From positions 1 to 64,000 of the forward strand of contig NZ_PXNQ02000003.1 in assembly GCF_003007735.2 (NCBI RefSeq): 64,000 nucleotides of DNA. Direction: 5' to 3'. The notes beneath the pieces are model-generated. The model ran no database searches and had not been told where the DNA came from. It worked only from the letters and a program-made list of their open reading frames with translations. Position numbers and translations under genes: made by a program. Positions 1-9,366 of this stretch are shown in pieces. Origin of the DNA: Paracoccus methylarcula. Lineage in GTDB: Bacteria > Pseudomonadota > Alphaproteobacteria > Rhodobacterales > Rhodobacteraceae. The stretch's first letter is position 1. Every line of letters begins with the position of its first letter.

Positions 1-441
1 GGGAACGATCATATCCGGGGCGGCAGGGGCAATGATGAACTGCATGGAAGCCTCCACAGGGATCGGCTCATCGGCGGGTATGGAAACGACACGCTCCTTG
101 GTGGAGGCGGCAATGACACGCTTGTTGGCGGGGCCGGGGCCGATAGGCTCGGCGGCGGCCCCGGTCGGGATGTTTTCCGTTTCGTCTCATTTTCGGACAG
201 CAGAACCCGTATGCCGGATACCATCGGTGATTTCGAAACCGGGCGGGATGATATCGATCTTGCGAAATTCGATCTGACCTATATCGGAGGGAATGCCTTT
301 ACAGGGGCACGGCAACTGCGTTGGGAACCGAAAAGGGGCCATAGCCTTGTCAGCATTGATCTGGATGGGAACGGTCAGGCGGATATGGCAATAAAACTGA
401 CCGGGCGAATATCGCTGACGGAAGATGATTTCCTGTTCTGA
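1..441 (+). CDS. RTX-type calcium-binding protein, C-terminal part (5' end outside window)
   Basis: The frame is open from base 1, so the start lies upstream. About 146 C-terminal residues remain. The first 50 or so hold glycine/aspartate-rich nonapeptide repeats (GGYGNDTLL, GGGGNDTLV, GGAGADRLG), the calcium-binding beta-roll of RTX proteins. After them comes a segment (DTIGDFETGRDDIDL onward) typical of the serralysin/peptidase M10 C-terminal domain, ending in the pattern LTEDDFLF. Such proteins are usually exported by a type I ABC system that reads a C-terminal signal. The catalytic or binding part is not visible, so substrate and enzyme class cannot be stated; it could be a protease, a lipase or an adhesin-like protein. 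No export genes are seen downstream. Confidence 0.8.
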   Translation, partial: GNDHIRGGRGNDELHGSLHRDRLIGGYGNDTLLGGGGNDTLVGGAGADRLGGGPGRDVFRFVSFSDSRTRMPDTIGDFETGRDDIDLAKFDLTYIGGNAFTGARQLRWEPKRGHSLVSIDLDGNGQADMAIKLTGRISLTEDDFLF

Positions 442-635
442 GGACATATTTCCTTTTTTCGCGGAATCGCCCAATTCGATCCCGGCGAGCTTCCCGACCG
501 ATCAAACAATAGACCACAGTGCAACTGACCTGCTCGTTTCAACCGCCGGTTCTTGGCCCTGCCGCCAGTTTGCAGTACTGAGTGAAAGCTTTATTAATGC
601 ATTCTCAAGCGCGGCCTGACTGGAAGATGGTACCG

Positions 636-2984
636 ATGAAAAACTCGCTTGGTGCGCTGCTCGCAATTGGCCTGGCGGGACTTCAACTCGTCGCGGTCCT
701 TGCCGTCGTGTTCACATCCTATGTCACCTCGGAACGGGCAATGCTCAACCATGCGCGAAACATCCTCAGCGATGTGGGCGTGAACACGACAGAGCATTCC
801 AAGGGCTTTCTGCGGCCGGCCCGCGGCGCAGCGGAACTCGCCGCGCGGCTTTCGGAAAACCGTATCCTGGCCAGCGACGATCCCAAGACATTGGAGCGCT
901 TCCTTTTTCAGCAGCTCAAGGTCACACCGCAATTCTCGAGCCTCTATTTCGGCTCCGAAGATGGCAGTTTCGTCTTTGTCATGCGTGATCCGGGGCCGAT
1001 CCCCTTCCGGACGAAAATAATCACCATGGATGGGGACACCCGGCGTAGCGAACAAATCTGGCGCGACGCGAATTTCCGCGAAATCAAGAGCGAGGTGGAC
1101 CCGACGGACAATTTCGACCCGAGAACCCGGCCCTGGTATACCCGCGCACGCGATACCCTGGATACGATCTGGACCGATCCCTATATCTTCTTTACCGCCC
1201 AGCAGCCCGGGATTACGCTTGCGGCGCCGGTTCGAAAGGATGGTGCGCAGGGCATTCGCGGTGTCGTCGGCGTTGATATCGAGATCAGCAGCATCTCGGA
1301 ATTCCTGTCGAATCTGAGGATCGGCAATACCGGCAAGGCGCTGATCATCAACCGCAATGGCGATGTCATCGCCCACCCCAATCCGGAACTGCTCAAAACC
1401 CGGGACGATGACGGCAATTTACGGTTCCAGAACATCCGGGAATTCGAGGACAAGGTCGCGCGGGAGGCATTTTCATGGCTTGGCGACGGCTTCGACCCAC
1501 CGACCCATAACGAGGCATTTTCCAAGTTCACCTTTGACGATGAAGTCTATATTTCGACATTGACGCCGGTCATCAGCGGCAACCTGCCATGGACCATCGC
1601 CGTATACGCGCCGGAAATCGACTTCATCGGCGGGTTGAAGCAAAGCCGGGCGATGAGCATCTGGATCGCCGTCTGCGTTGCCATCGCGACCGGAATCGCG
1701 GGGCTGGCACTGGCCAATTACATCTACCGTCCTGTCCGCGCCTTCGCGGTTCGATCGGCGCTTGTCGCGCAGGGTGAAATCGACCCTTCCGACCCCCTGC
1801 CCAGCACCTACAGGGAATTGGCCCATGCCAATGAAACCCTGATGCAGCAGATCGTCGCACGCAAGAAGGCCGAGCGCGAATACGGGCAGACATTCGACCT
1901 GTCGTCGCGGGCCATGGCGCAAACCGCCCCGGAAACAGGTAAACTGCTGAAGGTGAATGCGAAATTCTGCGAGATTACCGGCTACGACACGAATGATATC
2001 AAGGACATGCGCTATGTCGATCTGATCCACCCGGACGACCGCACCCTTTTCAACTCGGATTTCTTTGCGGCCGGTGATGGCTTCGCGACGCGGCACGAGG
2101 TCCGTTTCATCCGCAAGAACGGCGAAAGCATCGATGTCGCCGTGAACGCCATCCTGATCCGCGACCATAATGGCGCCCCGCTGCATGCGGTGGTGACCCT
2201 GGATGACATCACCGAAAGCAAGGCCCAGGAAAACCAGATCGCCCGCCTGAACCGAGACCTGATTCACCTGTCCCGGGGTCATACATTGGGGCAAATGGCA
2301 GCCGGTCTCGCGCATGAATTGAACCAGCCCCTGGCCGCCATCGCCCAGAACACCGATACCGCCTTGCTGATCGTCGACTCTCTTAGCGACAGCCCTCCCG
2401 AATTGCGGGAGGTCCTGACAGAGGTCGAAGAGCAATCGCTGCGGGCCGGCGATATCATCCGCGCGTTGCGCGGCTTCATCATGAAGGATGCGGCCAGCGC
2501 GACCTCCTTCGATATCGTCGAACTGATCAAGCAGGCCCGGCGACTGGTTCAGCCCGAGGCCACCGAAGCCGGTGTCGCGATCAATGCCCGGATGGGCGCG
2601 CTTCCGATGGTCAGTGCGAATCGCATCCAGGTTGCCCAGGTTATCGTCAATCTTCTCAGAAACGCCGTCGAGGCCATCGGCGAGAGCGATCTAGTGCGCC
2701 GCGAAATCAATGTCGCAGCCCAGCAAGTCGATTCCCGGCTGGAAATATCTGTCGAGGATACCGGCCCCGGCATCGACCACAAGATCGAACTGTTCACCGA
2801 ATTCGAAACCACCAAGGCAAACGGCATGGGTCTCGGCCTGTCCATTTGCCGCACGATGATCGAAGCGAATAGCGGCAAGCTTTGGCATGATGCAACCTAT
2901 ACGCGCGGTGCACGTTTTTGTTTCACCTTACCTATCCATCAGGATAGTTCTGGAGGTGAAGCCGAACCCGGGAAACGAAACTGA
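636..2984 (+). CDS. membrane sensor histidine kinase (dCache-PAS-HisKA-HATPase, FixL/DctB-like)
   Basis: This is a 782-residue membrane sensor. A transmembrane segment follows the N-terminal MKNS. A periplasmic dCache-type sensor comes next, with the typical RPWYTRARDT motif, and a second membrane segment lies near residues 340-360. A PAS/PAC domain follows at about 420-530. The phospho-acceptor box GLAHELNQP places the histidine near residue 560. N box (NLLRNAVEAIGE), G1 (DTGPGI) and G2 (GMGLGLSIC) are present. The downstream gene encodes its likely partner. I chose ATG 636 because GGAAG lies 9 bases upstream and the membrane segment begins at once; a GTG at 582 would add 18 residues. The ligand is unknown, but dCache domains usually bind small organic acids or amino acids. 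Confidence 0.88.
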   Translation: MKNSLGALLAIGLAGLQLVAVLAVVFTSYVTSERAMLNHARNILSDVGVNTTEHSKGFLRPARGAAELAARLSENRILASDDPKTLERFLFQQLKVTPQFSSLYFGSEDGSFVFVMRDPGPIPFRTKIITMDGDTRRSEQIWRDANFREIKSEVDPTDNFDPRTRPWYTRARDTLDTIWTDPYIFFTAQQPGITLAAPVRKDGAQGIRGVVGVDIEISSISEFLSNLRIGNTGKALIINRNGDVIAHPNPELLKTRDDDGNLRFQNIREFEDKVAREAFSWLGDGFDPPTHNEAFSKFTFDDEVYISTLTPVISGNLPWTIAVYAPEIDFIGGLKQSRAMSIWIAVCVAIATGIAGLALANYIYRPVRAFAVRSALVAQGEIDPSDPLPSTYRELAHANETLMQQIVARKKAEREYGQTFDLSSRAMAQTAPETGKLLKVNAKFCEITGYDTNDIKDMRYVDLIHPDDRTLFNSDFFAAGDGFATRHEVRFIRKNGESIDVAVNAILIRDHNGAPLHAVVTLDDITESKAQENQIARLNRDLIHLSRGHTLGQMAAGLAHELNQPLAAIAQNTDTALLIVDSLSDSPPELREVLTEVEEQSLRAGDIIRALRGFIMKDAASATSFDIVELIKQARRLVQPEATEAGVAINARMGALPMVSANRIQVAQVIVNLLRNAVEAIGESDLVRREINVAAQQVDSRLEISVEDTGPGIDHKIELFTEFETTKANGMGLGLSICRTMIEANSGKLWHDATYTRGARFCFTLPIHQDSSGGEAEPGKRN

Positions 2985-3068
2985 TACACAGAGAAACGCC
3001 GCATAGCACTGAAACACTGCGATTGCCCGGGTTCGATTCCGGCAACGCATGGCAGGAGAGACGACGAG

Positions 3069-3677
3069 ATGTCTGATAAGCCCCAGATTGTTTTCATCGT
3101 GGACGACGATCCGGATATCAGGTCCTCGCTCCTGCGCGCTCTTCGCATTCGCGGGTTCGAAGCGCAGGCTTTTGCCTCTGCCGCCGAGTTTCTGGAAGCG
3201 TATGACAGCAGCCGGATCGCCTGCCTGATTCTCGATCAGGGCATGCCCGACATGACGGGGCTGGAATTGCAGCAGCATCTCAAGGAAAAGGGCTACGCCA
3301 TTCCCATCATCTTCATCACCGGACATGGAGGCGTCCCCGAATCGGTTCAGGCGATGAAAGGCGGAGCGGTGGATTTCCTGGAAAAACCGTTCCGTCAGTC
3401 GGAATTGATCGATTGCATTCAAAGCGCGTTGAGCATGGCGGAAACCATGCAGGCAACCCTTGAAAAGGACCGGCAATTGGAAGAGCGCCTCTCCAAGTTG
3501 ACGCCGCGCGAAAAGGAGATCGTCAATCACATGCTTTCGCGCCCCTCCGAGGTGTCCAGCAAGGAAATCGGACGGCACCTGAATATCAGCCCGAGAACGG
3601 TGGACAATCACAGGGCAAGAATTCTGGAAAAACTGGGAATAAATTCGGTCGTGGAACTGGTTTCCTTGACTCGATAA
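3069..3677 (+). CDS. FixJ-family two-component response regulator (REC + LuxR-type HTH)
   Basis: A 202-residue response regulator. The receiver domain has the acidic cluster VDDDP near residues 11-15, the phospho-acceptor aspartate in LILDQGMP at about residue 56, and the conserved lysine in FLEKPF near 106. A LuxR/FixJ helix-turn-helix (LTPREKEIVNHML, then SKEIGRHLNISPRTVDNHRA) occupies the last 60 residues. It starts 84 bases after the sensor kinase gene, behind AGGAGAG. Phosphorylation by the upstream kinase and transcriptional activation are inferred from family and synteny. No target promoter can be assigned. Confidence 0.92.
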   Translation: MSDKPQIVFIVDDDPDIRSSLLRALRIRGFEAQAFASAAEFLEAYDSSRIACLILDQGMPDMTGLELQQHLKEKGYAIPIIFITGHGGVPESVQAMKGGAVDFLEKPFRQSELIDCIQSALSMAETMQATLEKDRQLEERLSKLTPREKEIVNHMLSRPSEVSSKEIGRHLNISPRTVDNHRARILEKLGINSVVELVSLTR

Positions 3678-4042
3678 TCGAGACAGCCGCTCAGGAAGTC
3701 AAAGACGAGCCTGCTAGCTGAAAACCGCCCGTGGCAGCGACATCCTGTCAGAAATTGCCGCCGGGGGACCAACAATACACGCCGCCCCCCGACGGCCATG
3801 TTCTAAAATATCTCGCTCAAATTTGCCCGGTACCGTGCGGTCACCCACCACCCGAAAACCGGAAAAGACAAATCGGCTTGAGTAACACATCACTTGTTAA
3901 CCGCCGCCATACACACAAATCTTGGCGACATGATTTGTATACCGAACATGATCATGGCCGTATATTCGGAAGATTACGCAGGTAATTTTACCTATGCCGG
4001 GTAGGTTCCGGCCATCGTGAACAGGCGCCGCCGAACAGCATG
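3678..4042. other. intergenic region without a recognisable gene
   Basis: About 365 bases lie between the convergent response-regulator gene and the aldehyde dehydrogenase gene. I see no open frame with a ribosome-binding site and only a weak GC hairpin near 3997-4013. It probably carries the transcription ends of both genes. Confidence 0.5.
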
Positions 4043-6405
4043 TCAGGCGCCGTAGGGCACCCAGATATTCTTGACTTGCGTGGCATGTTCCAGAAACAGG
4101 CGCCCTTGCCCCTCCGGGGCCATCCAGTCCCGGGTAGCGCCGTCCTCGACCCATGTCTGCTTGAGATTCCCCGCGCTTTCCGTCTCGACCATGGCGCAGC
4201 TTCCGAGGTTCCGAAATACCAGACGGCGGCGACATCGTCATGCTGGGCAAGCGTTCGGGCCAGTTCGTCCCGCGGGCCGGTAACGATATTCACGACGCCA
4301 TCCGGCATATCGGAGGTTTCGAGCAATTGGTAGAAATCCGTCGCCGCCAGGGGATGGGTTTGCGAGGGAATCGCGATCACCGCATTGCCCATGGCGATGG
4401 CGGGCAGCACCGTCGAAACGAATCCCAGCAGCGGATGACCGGTCGGACAGGCGATCCCCATCACCCCGAGCGCCTCATGCATGGCAAGCGTGACATGCGC
4501 GCTTTTCGTCTGATGCACGGCGCCATCGAACTTGTCGGCCTGCGCGGCATACCAGAAACAGCGGCGTATCGCCGTGTCGACTTCCTTGCGGGCGGCTTCC
4601 TTCGACGCGCCAAGGCCACGCAGCCGATCCGCGAATTCCGGCGCCCGCGTCGACAGGTTCTCCGCCAGGTAATACAGGACCTGCGCCCGGTTATGGCCCG
4701 TGGCCTTGCCCCATCCCTTCGCCTTGTGTGCGGCTTCGACGGCATTGCGGATATCCTTGCGGTTCCCAAGCCCCGCAAGCCCCGCGGCCGTTTTCGCCCC
4801 GCTCACCACATAGGAATATCCGCTATCGGGGCGGGTCTGCCTGCCGCCGATATAGAGCTTGGCCGTGCGGTCGATACCCTCGCCCGTCCCCTCGCCATGC
4901 GGGGTCACCTGCGGGTCCGGCAGCGCGGCCTCACCCGCCTTTTTCGCCTTGGGGCGGGGATAAGCCAGATAGGCCGACATGCCCTCGCGTCCGCCTTCGC
5001 GGCCAAAGCCGCTTTCGCGATAGCCGCCAAAACCCGCCCCCGCATCGAAAACATTCGTGCAGTTGACCCAGACCACCCCTGCCTTGATCCTTGCCGCGAT
5101 GTCGAGACACAGATTCACGTTCTCGGACCAGATCGAGGCAGCCAGCCCATACCGGGTATTGTTCGCCAGCAACACCGCATCGTCAGGGGTCCGGAACGAG
5201 GTCAGGGTGACCACGGGCCCGAAAACCTCTTCGGTCGCCAGCACGCTGGCGGGTTCAACCCCGGTTGCCAGTGTCGGCGGATAGAAACAGCCTTCGGGCG
5301 CCATGCCCTGGTGCAAGACCGCCCCCTGCGCGACGCCCTGATCGACGAGCATCCGGATCCGGTCCAGTTGAACGGGATGCACGATCGCGCCGATATCGGT
5401 GGATTTGTCCAGCGGATCGCCGACGCGCAGCGTCTTCATCCGTGCCTTGAGCAAGGCCTCGAACCGCCCGGCAACCGCTTCGGCCACGAGGATTCGCGCA
5501 CCGGCACAGCAGACCTCCCCCTGGTTGAACCAGATCGCGTCCACCACGCCTTCGACGGCAGCGTCCAGGTCGGCATCGGCAAAGACCACGAACGGCGATT
5601 TGCCGCCCAGTTCCAGCGTCAGTTTCTTGCCCGAGCCCGCGATCTGGCGACGGATGACCCGTCCCACCTCGGTCGAGCCGGTGAAAGCCACCTTGTCGAC
5701 ACCGGCATGCCCGCAAATCGCCGCGCCGGTCTGCCCGTCGCCGGTCACGATGTTCAGCACCCCCTTGGGCAATCCGCATTCCGCCGCGATCTGTGCAAAG
5801 GCCAGTGCCGTCAGCGGCGTGTATTCCGCCGGTTTCAGCACCACCGTATTGCCTGCCGCCAGCGCGGGCGCGATCTTCCATGCCAGCATCAGCAGCGGAA
5901 AGTTCCACGGGATGACCTGACCGCAGACACCCACCGGGGCCGCGCCGGGAAACTCATCCTCCAGCAGTTCCGCCCATCCCGCATGGTGATAGAAATGCCG
6001 CGCGACCAAAGGCAGGTCGATATCGCGGCTTTCCCGGATCGGCTTGCCGTTGTTCAGGCTCTCCAGCACCGCCAGGAGACGGGAATGCTGCTGCACATGC
6101 CGTGCCAGTGCATAAAGATGGCGGGCCCGGTCATGCCCCGACAGCCTCGCCCATTTGGGTTGAGCCCGCCGTGCCGCCCTGACCGCGGCATCCACATCCG
6201 CCTCGCTGCCCTGGGTGACGCGGGCGATTCTGTTCCCGGAGGCCGGATCGATGACATCGAACCCCTCGCCCGGCCTGGTGAACGCGCCATCGATGAAATG
6301 ACCAAAGCCCTCCGCATAGCTCTCCAGCCATGTCCTGACGGCGGAACTGTCCTCGGGTGCGGGGCCGTAATCCATGCTTTCCAGAATCCCGGTGATCGTG
6401 TCCAT
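4043..6405 (-). pseudogene. two-domain aldehyde dehydrogenase, frameshifted near its 3' end
   Basis: The N-terminal half (about residues 30-490) is a complete NAD(P)-dependent aldehyde dehydrogenase, with cofactor motif FTGSTEVG, the ELGGKSP glutamate motif and catalytic cysteine in GEVCCAGAR. The second half (about 530-787) is a degenerate second domain with no such cysteine motif. Near 4193-4202 one base is missing. As read, the frame leaves the family sequence and runs to 3988 with an unrelated tail of roughly 70 residues. Restoring one base gives an end close to the family's usual C-terminus (VKNIWVPYGA) and a stop at 4043, total 787 residues. The start at 6405 is preferred because AAGGAG lies 10 bases upstream. 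It follows deoC by 16 bases, so acetaldehyde from deoxyribose phosphate is a plausible substrate (inference). Confidence 0.85.
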
Positions 6406-6421
6406 GACGTTCTGCGCTCCT

Positions 6422-7444
6422 TCAGGCGGTGGCATGCCGGCTCGAAGCCGCGTAACGCCCGGTGACATGATGTTCTAGCTGACGCTCGATATCGCCCAAC
6501 ATCGACGAGGCGCCAAAGCGGAACAGATCGGGTTGCAGCCAGTCCCGCCCCAGTTCCTCCTTCATCAGCATCTGCCATATCAGTGCCTCCTTGGCGGATT
6601 TCATTCCGCCGGCGGGCTTGAAACCGATCCTGTATCCCGTCGCCTGCCCGTAATCGCGCAGGGCACGGAGCATGATCAAACCCACCGGCAGTGTCGCATT
6701 GACGCTTTCCTTGCCGGTCGAGGTCTTGATGAAATCGGCCCCCGCCTGCATCGCCACCATCGAGGCGGCATAGACATTGCCCAGGGTCTGCAGATCCCCG
6801 GTGGCAAGGATCGCCTTCATATGCGCCTCGCCGCATGCCTCGCGCATGGCCGCGATCTCGTCGTAAAGCGCCTGCCAGTTGCCGGTCAGCACATGTTCGC
6901 GGGTGATGACGATATCGATCTCCTGCGCACCTTCCCCCACCGCATATCGGATTTCCTCGAGACGAAGATGCAGCGGCATCAACCCGGCCGGGAAACCCGT
7001 CGCGACCGAGGCCACGGGCACGCCCGAGCCCTCCAGCGCGCGCACCGCATGCACCACCATCGTCGGATAGACGCAGACGGCGCCCGTGGTCAGCCCCATA
7101 CCGGCCAGTCCCAATCCATCCATCACATGCGGAGCGATCGGATTGCGTGCCTTGGCACAAAGCCTGCGGACCCGTGCGGCGGTATCGTCTCCGGCAAGCG
7201 TCGTCAGGTCGATACAGCGAACCGCGTTGACAAGCCATGCCGCCTGGTACGCTTTCTTGACCGACCGCCGCGCACCTATGGTTGCCGCCCGCCGCTCGGC
7301 CGCGGAACGGTTGACTGCGTGGCCCTCGAACATCTCGGTGGCGAGGGGCATCCCTTCATTGCGCGCATGCTCCATTTCGGACTCCATGCGCGCAGGAACG
7401 GGATGCGCCTGCGGTGATTGCAGCTTCTCCAACTCGACGGTCAT
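6422..7444 (-). CDS. deoC: deoxyribose-phosphate aldolase
   Basis: This 340-residue enzyme splits 2-deoxyribose 5-phosphate into glyceraldehyde 3-phosphate and acetaldehyde. Its length fits the longer DeoC form with an N-terminal extension. The Schiff-base lysine motif GADFIKTSTGK and the second active-site lysine in FKPAGGM are both visible. ATG 7444 is preferred over 7462 because GGGAG sits 7 bases before it. The gene follows iolB and precedes an aldehyde dehydrogenase in the same direction, so the pair would convert deoxyribose phosphate to acetate or acetyl-CoA. The substrate could come from the nucleoside operon at 45.6-51.7 kb. Confidence 0.93.
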   Translation of the reverse strand: MTVELEKLQSPQAHPVPARMESEMEHARNEGMPLATEMFEGHAVNRSAAERRAATIGARRSVKKAYQAAWLVNAVRCIDLTTLAGDDTAARVRRLCAKARNPIAPHVMDGLGLAGMGLTTGAVCVYPTMVVHAVRALEGSGVPVASVATGFPAGLMPLHLRLEEIRYAVGEGAQEIDIVITREHVLTGNWQALYDEIAAMREACGEAHMKAILATGDLQTLGNVYAASMVAMQAGADFIKTSTGKESVNATLPVGLIMLRALRDYGQATGYRIGFKPAGGMKSAKEALIWQMLMKEELGRDWLQPDLFRFGASSMLGDIERQLEHHVTGRYAASSRHATA

Positions 7445-7544
7445 TCCCTTGCTCCCACGCATCCCACGCCTTGGGTTACGAGGCCACAGATCATGCCGGT
7501 GCGCAAGGGATCAGGGGAAAACGCCGGCCCTCAACGCCGCTGCG

Positions 7545-8354
7545 TCACCCCGCATCCCGGGCAACAATCCCCTCCACTTCCGGCGCTGGCACGAAACGCC
7601 AGTTCCTGCGCGGCCCTGCCATGACATTGAGGTAATAGAGCTCAAACCCATAGGGTGCACCGCAGGGATGGTGGCCACGGGGCACCAGCACCACGTCATG
7701 ATCCCGAACCGCCATCACCTCGTCGAGACTGCCATCATCGGTATAGACGCGCTGCACCGCCCAGCCATTCGCCGGGTTCAGACGGTGGTAATAGGTCTCT
7801 TCCAGATAGGTGATGCGCGGGAAATCGTCCTCGTCATGGCGATGGCTGGGATAAGAGGACCAATGCCCGGCGGGGGTGAATACCTCGGTCACCAGCAGGC
7901 TGTCGCAATAATCCTCGGCCTCCATGGCGATATTGTTGATATAGCGGGTATTGCCGCCCTTGCCGCGCTCGGTCAGGGAAATCCCCTCCGGCCCGATCCG
8001 CCGCGCCTCATGCCCGCCCCGCCCGGGGGCCGAGCAGACCGCGATGGTGCAATCGCTCTCGGCCACGGCCCGCCATTCCGCCCCGTTCGGGACATAGAGA
8101 CAATGCGGCGAGGTCTTCTCGAACAGATCCATCCGTTCGCCCAGCACACCCCAATCCCGGCCCGCAGCATGGAAGGAGGCCTTGCCCTCGACCATGACCA
8201 GGATCATCTCGTTGCTGCCGGTCGCCTCCCCGGCGCTCTCGCCAGGCCGTAGCCGGTAAAGCGAGAACCCCACATATCGCCAGCCCGCATCCGCCGGAGT
8301 GATCTGGTGGGTCTTGCCATGGCTGCCAAAGGGTCTACGCAGTAGCTGGCTCAT
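7545..8354 (-). CDS. iolB: 5-deoxy-glucuronate isomerase
   Basis: A 269-residue cupin-type IolB, which converts 5-deoxy-D-glucuronate to 2-deoxy-5-keto-D-gluconate in myo-inositol breakdown. The metal-binding region shows the motif SYPSHRHDEDDFP and a later histidine-rich segment (VPRGHHPCGAP). The chosen ATG (MSQLLRRPFG) has AAAGGG a few bases upstream. The longer open frame begins inside a copy of the dispersed ATGAAGAAGAAG element and is not needed. It lies between iolE and deoC in the inositol operon. Confidence 0.94.
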   Translation of the reverse strand: MSQLLRRPFGSHGKTHQITPADAGWRYVGFSLYRLRPGESAGEATGSNEMILVMVEGKASFHAAGRDWGVLGERMDLFEKTSPHCLYVPNGAEWRAVAESDCTIAVCSAPGRGGHEARRIGPEGISLTERGKGGNTRYINNIAMEAEDYCDSLLVTEVFTPAGHWSSYPSHRHDEDDFPRITYLEETYYHRLNPANGWAVQRVYTDDGSLDEVMAVRDHDVVLVPRGHHPCGAPYGFELYYLNVMAGPRRNWRFVPAPEVEGIVARDAG

Positions 8355-8365
8355 CCTCATCCCTT

Positions 8366-8431
8366 TCTTCTTCATCCAAATATCCTCGGGGGTGAATTGG
8401 CCACAGGCCAAGAGGGGGCGCGAACGCCCCC
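8366..8431 (-). repeat. dispersed hairpin/ATGAAGAAGAA element, copy 1
   Basis: Read on the minus strand: a hairpin GGGGGCG-TTCG-CGCCCCC (8414-8431), a second hairpin TTGGCC-TGT-GGCCAA (8397-8411), then CCCCCGAGGATATTT and GGATGAAGAAGAAA. It fills the gap between iolE and iolB and is nearly identical to the copy at 11214. Confidence 0.8.
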
Positions 8432-8441
8432 TTGCCCACCG

Positions 8442-9356
8442 TCATGCAGCGGCATTCCGGTCGAGCCCTGTCGCAACGGCCATCCGGCGCAGCGCCTCAT
8501 AGCCCATGCGCTGGTAATGCAGAGGCTCGCGGATCGCGCTGTCCTGCTCGGCCTCGATCACCAGCCAGCCCCGATAACCATGCTCGGCGGCGATCTTCAG
8601 CACCGGCTCGAAGGCGACACAGCCCTCGGGATCACCCGGCACCGTGAAAGCGCCCCGCTTCACCCCCTCGATAAAGCTCAGCCCCTCGGCGCGAACCTGC
8701 TCCATGACGGGTCGACGGATATTCTTGCAATGGATATGTCCCACCCGGTCCATATGTTTCCGCGCCACTTCCGCCGGATCCGCGCCCCCGAACAGGCAAT
8801 GCCCGGTATCCAGCAGCAGCTTTACCTCCGGGCCCGCCGCCGCCATGAAACGGTCGATATCCGCCGCGCTCTCCACACAGGTCCCCATGTGGTGATGATA
8901 GCAGAAGCGCATCCCCTGCGCGCTCGCATGTTCGGCCAGCGCGTTGATCCCGGCCATGAAGCGATCCCATTCCGCCTCCGACAGCACCGGCCGGTCATTC
9001 ACCGCCACATCCGGGCGGCCATGCACGGTGTTCGAGCATTCGCAGATGATCAGAACATCCGTCCCCGCCGCTTTCGACATGGCGATATGCGAGTCCATTG
9101 CCGCCTTTTCGGTTTCCAGCGTCGAGCCATCGGCAAGGATATTGGTCGAATGCCAGCCACCGACAAAGCGCAGCCCGTAAGCGGCAAGGGCCGCTTTCAA
9201 CGCCGCGCCCTCCGAGGGCATCTTGTGCCCCTTCTCGATCCCGTCGAAACCGATCTCGCGGCAATCGGACAGGCAGTCATCAAGACTCAGGTGATCGCCG
9301 ATCGAGTGGTCGTCATCATTCGACCAGGCAATCGGATTGGTGCCGTAGAAAATCAT
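8442..9356 (-). CDS. iolE: myo-inosose-2 dehydratase
   Basis: This 304-residue TIM-barrel enzyme of the xylose-isomerase-like fold dehydrates 2-keto-myo-inositol to 3D-trihydroxycyclohexane-1,2-dione. The start MIFYGTNPIAWSNDD is typical of IolE. Metal-binding residues fall in YHHHMGT, LLDTGH, GHIHCKN and VIEAEQD. AGGG lies about 7 bases before the ATG. It directly follows iolD, and together they catalyse consecutive steps. Confidence 0.95.
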   Translation of the reverse strand: MIFYGTNPIAWSNDDDHSIGDHLSLDDCLSDCREIGFDGIEKGHKMPSEGAALKAALAAYGLRFVGGWHSTNILADGSTLETEKAAMDSHIAMSKAAGTDVLIICECSNTVHGRPDVAVNDRPVLSEAEWDRFMAGINALAEHASAQGMRFCYHHHMGTCVESAADIDRFMAAAGPEVKLLLDTGHCLFGGADPAEVARKHMDRVGHIHCKNIRRPVMEQVRAEGLSFIEGVKRGAFTVPGDPEGCVAFEPVLKIAAEHGYRGWLVIEAEQDSAIREPLHYQRMGYEALRRMAVATGLDRNAAA

Positions 9357-9366
9357 CGCGTTTCCC

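Noticed and set aside
4240..6465. Long plus-strand open frame opposite the aldehyde dehydrogenase
   Set aside because: It is rich in arginine, histidine and proline with no family pattern; a high-GC shadow of the real minus-strand gene.
7086..8252. Long plus-strand open frame opposite deoC and iolB
   Set aside because: Shadow frame spanning two real genes; no ribosome-binding site and no domain.
8366..8431. The ATGAAGAAGAAG part as the true start of iolB/iolD (MKKK...)
   Set aside because: The same text occurs between convergent genes and after terminating genes, so it is part of a repeat. Better starts with ribosome-binding sites lie just downstream.
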